From Sphingopyxis sp. (lineage in GTDB: Bacteria; Pseudomonadota; Alphaproteobacteria; Sphingomonadales; Sphingomonadaceae): 64,000 nucleotides of DNA. The DNA lies in the NCBI RefSeq assembly GCF_016704835.1, contig NZ_JADIZJ010000001.1:1101001-1165000 (forward strand), read 5' to 3'. The notes below the pieces were generated by a model. That model did no database searches. It worked only from the letters and a program-made list of their open reading frames with translations, and had not been told where the DNA came from. Shown here one piece after another: positions 59,887 through 64,000 of the stretch. Both the position numbers and the translations under genes were made by a program. The first letter of the stretch is position 1. The number at the start of each line of letters is the position of its first letter.

Positions 59887-60099
59887 ATGCTGATCGCCAG
59901 CCGCAATCGCCTCGCCCGCCTGCAATATGGACCCAATGGCTTTCGCGTCCTGGCGGCCGGCGACCATGTCCTTTGCGCGGTGACGAGCGCGCCGATCGGA
60001 CTCGACGAGCTGCGTTACTGGTCGGTCGCGCGGCAGGAGCCCTATGCCACCGCCGCCATTTCGGTGCAGGCCGAACTGGACGCCGCGCGCGGGGCATGA
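59887..60099 (+). CDS. DUF2093 domain-containing protein
   Basis: 70 residues, the whole length being the domain: ARLQYGPNGFRVLAAGDHVL then CAVTSAPIGLDELRYWSVAR and QEPYATAAIS. Alphaproteobacterial genomes carry this small cytoplasmic protein next to xseA. Function is unknown; the CAVTG-like and LDELRYWSV segments suggest a compact beta fold. Its stop overlaps the peptidase start (ATGA). Confidence 0.88.
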   Translation: MLIASRNRLARLQYGPNGFRVLAAGDHVLCAVTSAPIGLDELRYWSVARQEPYATAAISVQAELDAARGA

Positions 60100-61031
60100 G
60101 GTTCGGGCGTGTCGGGTTCCGCTATACGGCCTCGCTGCCGCTTCTGATCGTCGCGGCGAGCTGTGTACCGGCGGCGGAGGCGCCCGCCCGGCCCCGCCCA
60201 ACCGCAGCGCCCTCCACTGAGATCGCACCGTCGCCGCCATTGGTGTTCGGGCCGTCACGACCTTTGCGTCGCGACTTCGTCCTGCGCGGTGTTGCCGAGC
60301 AAGGCGGCGTCATGATCGGGCAGGCGCCGGGCGGGACGCAGGCGCTGTCGCTCGATGGCGCGGCGATCCCGATGACCGCCGACGGTGATTTCCTCATCGC
60401 CTTTGACCGCGATGCGGGGCCGAGCGCCCGGCTCGTTGCGACCTTTGCGGACGGGCGACTGGTCGAGCGCATGGTGGTGGTGGCACCGGGCAGTTGGCGG
60501 CTGGAGCATGTCAACGCACCGTATCGCGGCAGCGCAGCGAGCGACGCCGATTTCGAACGCCGCCGCCCCGCCGAACTCGCGCAGATCGATGCGGCGCGGG
60601 CCATGCAGATTGATGCCAACGGCTGGAAACAAAGCTTTCGATGGCCGGTGACCGGACGTCTGTCGGGCTTTTTCGGGTCGCAGCGCATCTATCAGGGTAA
60701 GCCTGGAACCTATCACAGCGGCACCGACATCGCAGTGCCGGCGGGAACACCTTTCGTGGCGCCGGCGGACGGCATCGTCGTGCTCGCGGCGACATCGCCG
60801 TTCACGCTGGAGGGCCATTTGTTGATCGTCGATCATGGGATGGGGCTGACCAGCGCCTTTCTCCATTGCCAGCGGCTCGACGTAAAGGTTGGCGACCGGG
60901 TCATGCAGGGGCAGGCGTTGGGAACCGTCGGGCGAACCGGGCGCGCAACGGGGCCGCATATGCACTGGGGCCTGAAATGGCGTGATGCACGCCTCGATCC
61001 CGCCAAGCTCGCGGGTCCGATCGGCGGCTAG
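60096..61031 (+). CDS. M23 family metallopeptidase (LytM-type)
   Basis: 311 residues from ATG 60096. A hydrophobic N-terminus (ASLPLLIVAASCVPAAEAP) with a possible AASC lipobox directs it to the envelope. The C-terminal peptidase domain (about residues 190-300) has YHSGTDIAVPAGTPFVAPAD with the zinc His and Asp, and GRATGPHMHWGLKWRDAR with the H-x-H pair. It should cut peptidoglycan cross-bridges or activate other hydrolases. It is coupled to the DUF2093 gene. The gap to 61298 holds no recognised gene. Confidence 0.92.
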   Translation: MRFGRVGFRYTASLPLLIVAASCVPAAEAPARPRPTAAPSTEIAPSPPLVFGPSRPLRRDFVLRGVAEQGGVMIGQAPGGTQALSLDGAAIPMTADGDFLIAFDRDAGPSARLVATFADGRLVERMVVVAPGSWRLEHVNAPYRGSAASDADFERRRPAELAQIDAARAMQIDANGWKQSFRWPVTGRLSGFFGSQRIYQGKPGTYHSGTDIAVPAGTPFVAPADGIVVLAATSPFTLEGHLLIVDHGMGLTSAFLHCQRLDVKVGDRVMQGQALGTVGRTGRATGPHMHWGLKWRDARLDPAKLAGPIGG

Positions 61032-61298
61032 GTCCTCGTACAGCTCCGCAATAACTGGTTGCCGATGAAACAATATGTCGCAGATGCTGGATCGCGGCAT
61101 ATAGTATTTCTCCAAATGTCACGGTTGTTGCAAATACGTCACAATGCTTTGTGAAACGTCGGAATAAACGGCAAATGTCCTTTACTCGACCCGAGGGAAG
61201 GATCATTCCGCACGCTATCAGGGTGTTTGCGCGTCGGCTGTGTGCTGCTGCGTCAGGGGCTCGGGTAATTCAATCCATCAGTAGCAAGGGACTGCACT

Positions 61299-64000
61299 GT
61301 GAAGAAAACCCAATATTCCAAGCTGAAGCTAAGCGCTGCGCCGCTCGTATTGAGCGTCGCCCTGGCTTCGGCTCCTGCCTATGCGCAGGAAGCCGGCGCC
61401 GCCGACGACGGTGAAGCGACGATCATCGTGACCGGTTCGCGCATCGCGCGTCCGAACCTTGATTCGAACAGCCCGGTGGCCGTGGTCAGCGGTGAGCAGA
61501 CAGTCGAAAACGCCGACGTCACGCTCGACACCTTCCTGAACACGCTGCCGCAGGTCAATCCGGCCGGCACGACCACCTCGAACAACCCCGGCAACGGCGG
61601 CCAGTCGAACATCGATCTTCGTGGACTTGGTGCAAACCGCAACCTTGTCCTGATCAACGGCCGCCGCCCGATGGTGTCGGCGTCGAACCAGACGGTCGAT
61701 TTGAACACCATTCCGCAGGGCCTGATCGAGCGCATCGAAATCGTCACCGGCGGCGCCGGCGCGGCTTATGGTGCCGACGCCATCGCCGGCGTGGTCAACC
61801 TGATCCTCAAGGACAATTTCGAAGGCATCGATCTTCGCGCATCCTATTCCAACTCGCTTCCCAGGACCGATGCACGCGAGTATCAGTTCAGCGGCATCAT
61901 CGGCGGCAACTTCGCCGACGGCAAGGGCAACATCGCCTTCTCGGCCGAATATTCGAAGCGTCAGGGCCTGATCAAGGCGCAGCGCGATTTCGCATCGCAG
62001 GCGACCTCGACCACCGGTTCGTTCCCGACGGGTTCGTTCGTCAATAGCGGCGCCAACTCGATCAGCCAGGCATCGGTCAACGCGCTGTTCGCCGGCTATG
62101 GCGTCTCGGCGGCGCAGACCCCGAGCGTCAGCCAGCTGGCGTTCAACTCGGACGGCTCGCTGTTCGGCCGCGGCTCGTTCAACAATCCGCTCGACGTGGC
62201 GAACTTCCGTTACGGTCTCGATTCGCCGGCGAACCCGAACCTGAACTTCTTCCCGGACTTCTACAGCTACAACTTCGACATCGTGAACATTCTCGTCCTC
62301 CCGCTCGAGCGCAAATCGGCGTTCCTGACGGCGAATTACGAGATCAATCCGGCGTTCGATTTCTTCGTTCAGGGTGGTTACACCGACTACAGCTCGTCGA
62401 CCGCGCTGGCACCGACGCCGGTCAGCACCGGCATCGTCAACCCGGCGAACACCGCTGCCTCGGGCCTCAATGCCCGCTCGCCGCTCGTTTCGGTTGGCGG
62501 TCGCGTTACCGGCTTCATCGTTCCGGTTACCAACCCGTTCATCTCGCCCGATCTGGCCGCGCTGCTCGCAACGCGTACCGGTGACGACGCGAACGTGGCA
62601 GGTGCTGGCGCTGCCGAAGCCGTCCGTATCGGCTACCGCTTCCTCGGCACCGGCCTGCGCGAGCAGAAGCTCGACAACCGCGTGATCCAGGGTCTCGCTG
62701 GCCTGCGCGGCGAGTTCGCGCCCGGCTGGCGCTACGAAGCCTATTATAGCTGGGGTGAAACCACGATCGACCAGGCTGCGACGGGCAACGTCAACGTCCA
62801 GCGCGTCCAGGAACTGCTCGAAGCGCCTGATGGCGGCCTGAGCCTCTGCGACGGTGGCTTCAATCCGTTCGGCATCCAGCCCTTCTCGGCTGACTGCGTC
62901 GATTATGTCGACGAAGTGGGCGTGACCAAGACGGTCTTCACCCAGAAGGTCGCCCAGGCTTATGTCTCGGGTGAGCTGACCGACCTGCCGGGCGGCCCGC
63001 TCGGCGTCGTCCTGGGTGTCGAACAGCGCAAGTTCAAATACACCTTCGACCCGGGCTCGCTGTTCGGTCCGATCGCCGGTTTCAACACCGCGACGCCTGA
63101 CCTTGGCACCAACACGTTCCTCGACTTCTTCGGCGAACTTCGTGCACCGATCATGGACACGCTGGAACTGTCGCTGACCGCTCGTCACTCGAAGAGCGAT
63201 TTCAACGACATCCAGAATGGCGTGAACGGCGCGCCGTCGAACGACTGGACCTATGGTGGCACCGTCACCTGGAGCCCGATCGACGAGGTTCGCCTGCGTG
63301 CAAGCTATCAGCACTCGGTCCGTGCGCCGAACTTCGGCGAACTCTTCTCGGGTGGCGGCAGCTTCCCGCAGATTTTCGACCCCTGCTCGATCAACTCGAA
63401 CTTCCGCCAGAGCGGCGGGGCGCAGGCAACCGCGCTCTGCGTCGCGACCGGCGTCGGTGCGGGTACGGTCAACTCGTTCGTTCCGTCACCGGGTGCCCAG
63501 GCGTTCATCACGACGACCGGCAACCCCAACCTTAAGCCGGAAAAATCGGACACCTTCACCGTTGGTGCTGTGTTCCAGGCCGGTGGCTTCACGGGCTCGA
63601 TCGATTATTACAACATCAAGATCGAGGACACGATCCTCAACCCCGACGTCAACGAAATCATCGCCTCCTGCTATGGTTACAATGACATCAATCCGTCGCT
63701 GAGCGGGGCCAGCCCCTATTGCGACGCGATTGGTCGTTCGGGCGACGCGATGACGGGTATCTACCTCCCGGCATCGCTGGGCGGTGACGCGAACGGTTAT
63801 TTCCAGTTCGTCAACACCGGGTCGGTCAAGACGTCGGGCGTCGATGTTCAGCTGGGCTACCGTCTGCCCACCGAGTTCATCAACGAGGACAGCGCGCTGA
63901 ACTTCAACCTTGCCGTCAACTATCTGATCGACTTCAAGAACGTCGGCCTCGGCGGTCTGAAGACGGATTATGCTGGTACGGCTTCCTACTTCGGTGCGGG
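61299..64000 (+). CDS. TonB-dependent receptor (3' end cut by window edge)
   Basis: About 900 codons are visible. The start is GTG 61299, with AAGGGA seven bases upstream. Signal peptide ending APAYAQ, TonB box-like ATIIVTGSRIARPN, and a plug with SNIDLRGLGANRNLVLINGR and ERIEIVTGGAGAAYGADAIA, features of the large OMR family found in Caulobacter and sphingomonads. The barrel includes RLRASYQHSVRAPNFGELFS and NPNLKPEKSDTFTVGAVFQA. Ligand is unknown; no substrate gene is beside it in the window. It is not obviously related to the receptor at 725 beyond the fold. A long antisense frame across it is a shadow. Confidence 0.93.
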   Translation, partial: MKKTQYSKLKLSAAPLVLSVALASAPAYAQEAGAADDGEATIIVTGSRIARPNLDSNSPVAVVSGEQTVENADVTLDTFLNTLPQVNPAGTTTSNNPGNGGQSNIDLRGLGANRNLVLINGRRPMVSASNQTVDLNTIPQGLIERIEIVTGGAGAAYGADAIAGVVNLILKDNFEGIDLRASYSNSLPRTDAREYQFSGIIGGNFADGKGNIAFSAEYSKRQGLIKAQRDFASQATSTTGSFPTGSFVNSGANSISQASVNALFAGYGVSAAQTPSVSQLAFNSDGSLFGRGSFNNPLDVANFRYGLDSPANPNLNFFPDFYSYNFDIVNILVLPLERKSAFLTANYEINPAFDFFVQGGYTDYSSSTALAPTPVSTGIVNPANTAASGLNARSPLVSVGGRVTGFIVPVTNPFISPDLAALLATRTGDDANVAGAGAAEAVRIGYRFLGTGLREQKLDNRVIQGLAGLRGEFAPGWRYEAYYSWGETTIDQAATGNVNVQRVQELLEAPDGGLSLCDGGFNPFGIQPFSADCVDYVDEVGVTKTVFTQKVAQAYVSGELTDLPGGPLGVVLGVEQRKFKYTFDPGSLFGPIAGFNTATPDLGTNTFLDFFGELRAPIMDTLELSLTARHSKSDFNDIQNGVNGAPSNDWTYGGTVTWSPIDEVRLRASYQHSVRAPNFGELFSGGGSFPQIFDPCSINSNFRQSGGAQATALCVATGVGAGTVNSFVPSPGAQAFITTTGNPNLKPEKSDTFTVGAVFQAGGFTGSIDYYNIKIEDTILNPDVNEIIASCYGYNDINPSLSGASPYCDAIGRSGDAMTGIYLPASLGGDANGYFQFVNTGSVKTSGVDVQLGYRLPTEFINEDSALNFNLAVNYLIDFKNVGLGGLKTDYAGTASYFGA

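Noticed and set aside
61032..61298. Gene or structured RNA in the gap before the second TonB receptor
   Set aside because: No frame with a plausible start and motif, and no strong hairpin or promoter was recognised; only scattered weak boxes are visible.
61329..63314. 661-codon open frame on the minus strand
   Set aside because: It lies fully antisense to the second TonB receptor, which has a signal peptide, plug and barrel motifs. The translation is Arg/Asp/Val-rich without domains, as expected for a high-GC shadow frame.

Overview
The window looks like chromosomal DNA from a high-GC alphaproteobacterium of the Sphingomonadaceae, with Sphingopyxis or a close relative most likely. This rests on large TonB-dependent receptors of the Caulobacter/sphingomonad type, dense short-spaced operons with ATGA/GTGA overlaps, the xseA-DUF2093-M23 peptidase gene order, and several families of short palindromic intergenic repeats. 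The genus assignment is inference. No rRNA, tRNA, CRISPR array, prophage, transposase or plasmid function was seen.

Region 1 (1-11741) is a pectin/hexuronate utilisation locus: a cut-off family 1 pectate lyase, a TonB-dependent receptor, a Tat-type GH43 glycosidase, altronate dehydratase (uxaA), a keto-acid hydratase of the MhpD/FAH fold, an ExuT-like MFS transporter, uronate isomerase (uxaC) and a UxuB/UxaB-like reductase. Three copies of a TGACACCGGT-type palindrome lie in its two regulatory gaps and suggest one LacI-type regulon. The enzymes lead to 2-keto-3-deoxygluconate; no KDG kinase or aldolase is in the window.

Region 2 (11837-20737) is a valine/branched-chain catabolic operon next to a divergent LysR regulator: mmsA, isobutyryl-CoA dehydrogenase, 3-hydroxyisobutyryl-CoA hydrolase, enoyl-CoA hydratase and mmsB. 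A polysaccharide deacetylase, two lipoproteins and a RidA protein are inserted in it.

Region 3 (20882-35067) holds acyl-CoA catabolism. A seven-gene minus-strand operon combines an ACAD10/11-like dehydrogenase, an ACAD10/11 (LvaA)-like kinase, a zinc alcohol dehydrogenase, two SDRs, a serine hydrolase and a FadB/FadJ-type protein. Beside it is an SDR plus GPH-type symporter pair, divergent from a tandem acyl-CoA dehydrogenase pair plus SDR. LiuR-like sites and a CCGTWACGG motif recur in the gaps. The kinase/dehydrogenase pair is the best candidate here for an under-described pathway, namely catabolism of 4-hydroxyacyl-CoA or a related hydroxy acid/lactone.

Region 4 (35190-64000) is mostly housekeeping: ppc, gluQ, PduO-type cobalamin adenosyltransferase, egtB-egtD, 3-hydroxybutyryl-CoA dehydrogenase, epoxide hydrolase, MliC-like and crystallin-like envelope proteins, nupC, a queuosine-precursor transporter, argB-yggT-folD, marC, an OmpA lipoprotein, a CorC/CNNM protein, and purD/xseA whose start codons overlap on opposite strands. 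An AT-richer gene of unknown family (38646-39191) sits between ppc and ybaY. The window ends inside a second TonB-dependent receptor. No intergenic stretch exceeds about 300 bases.
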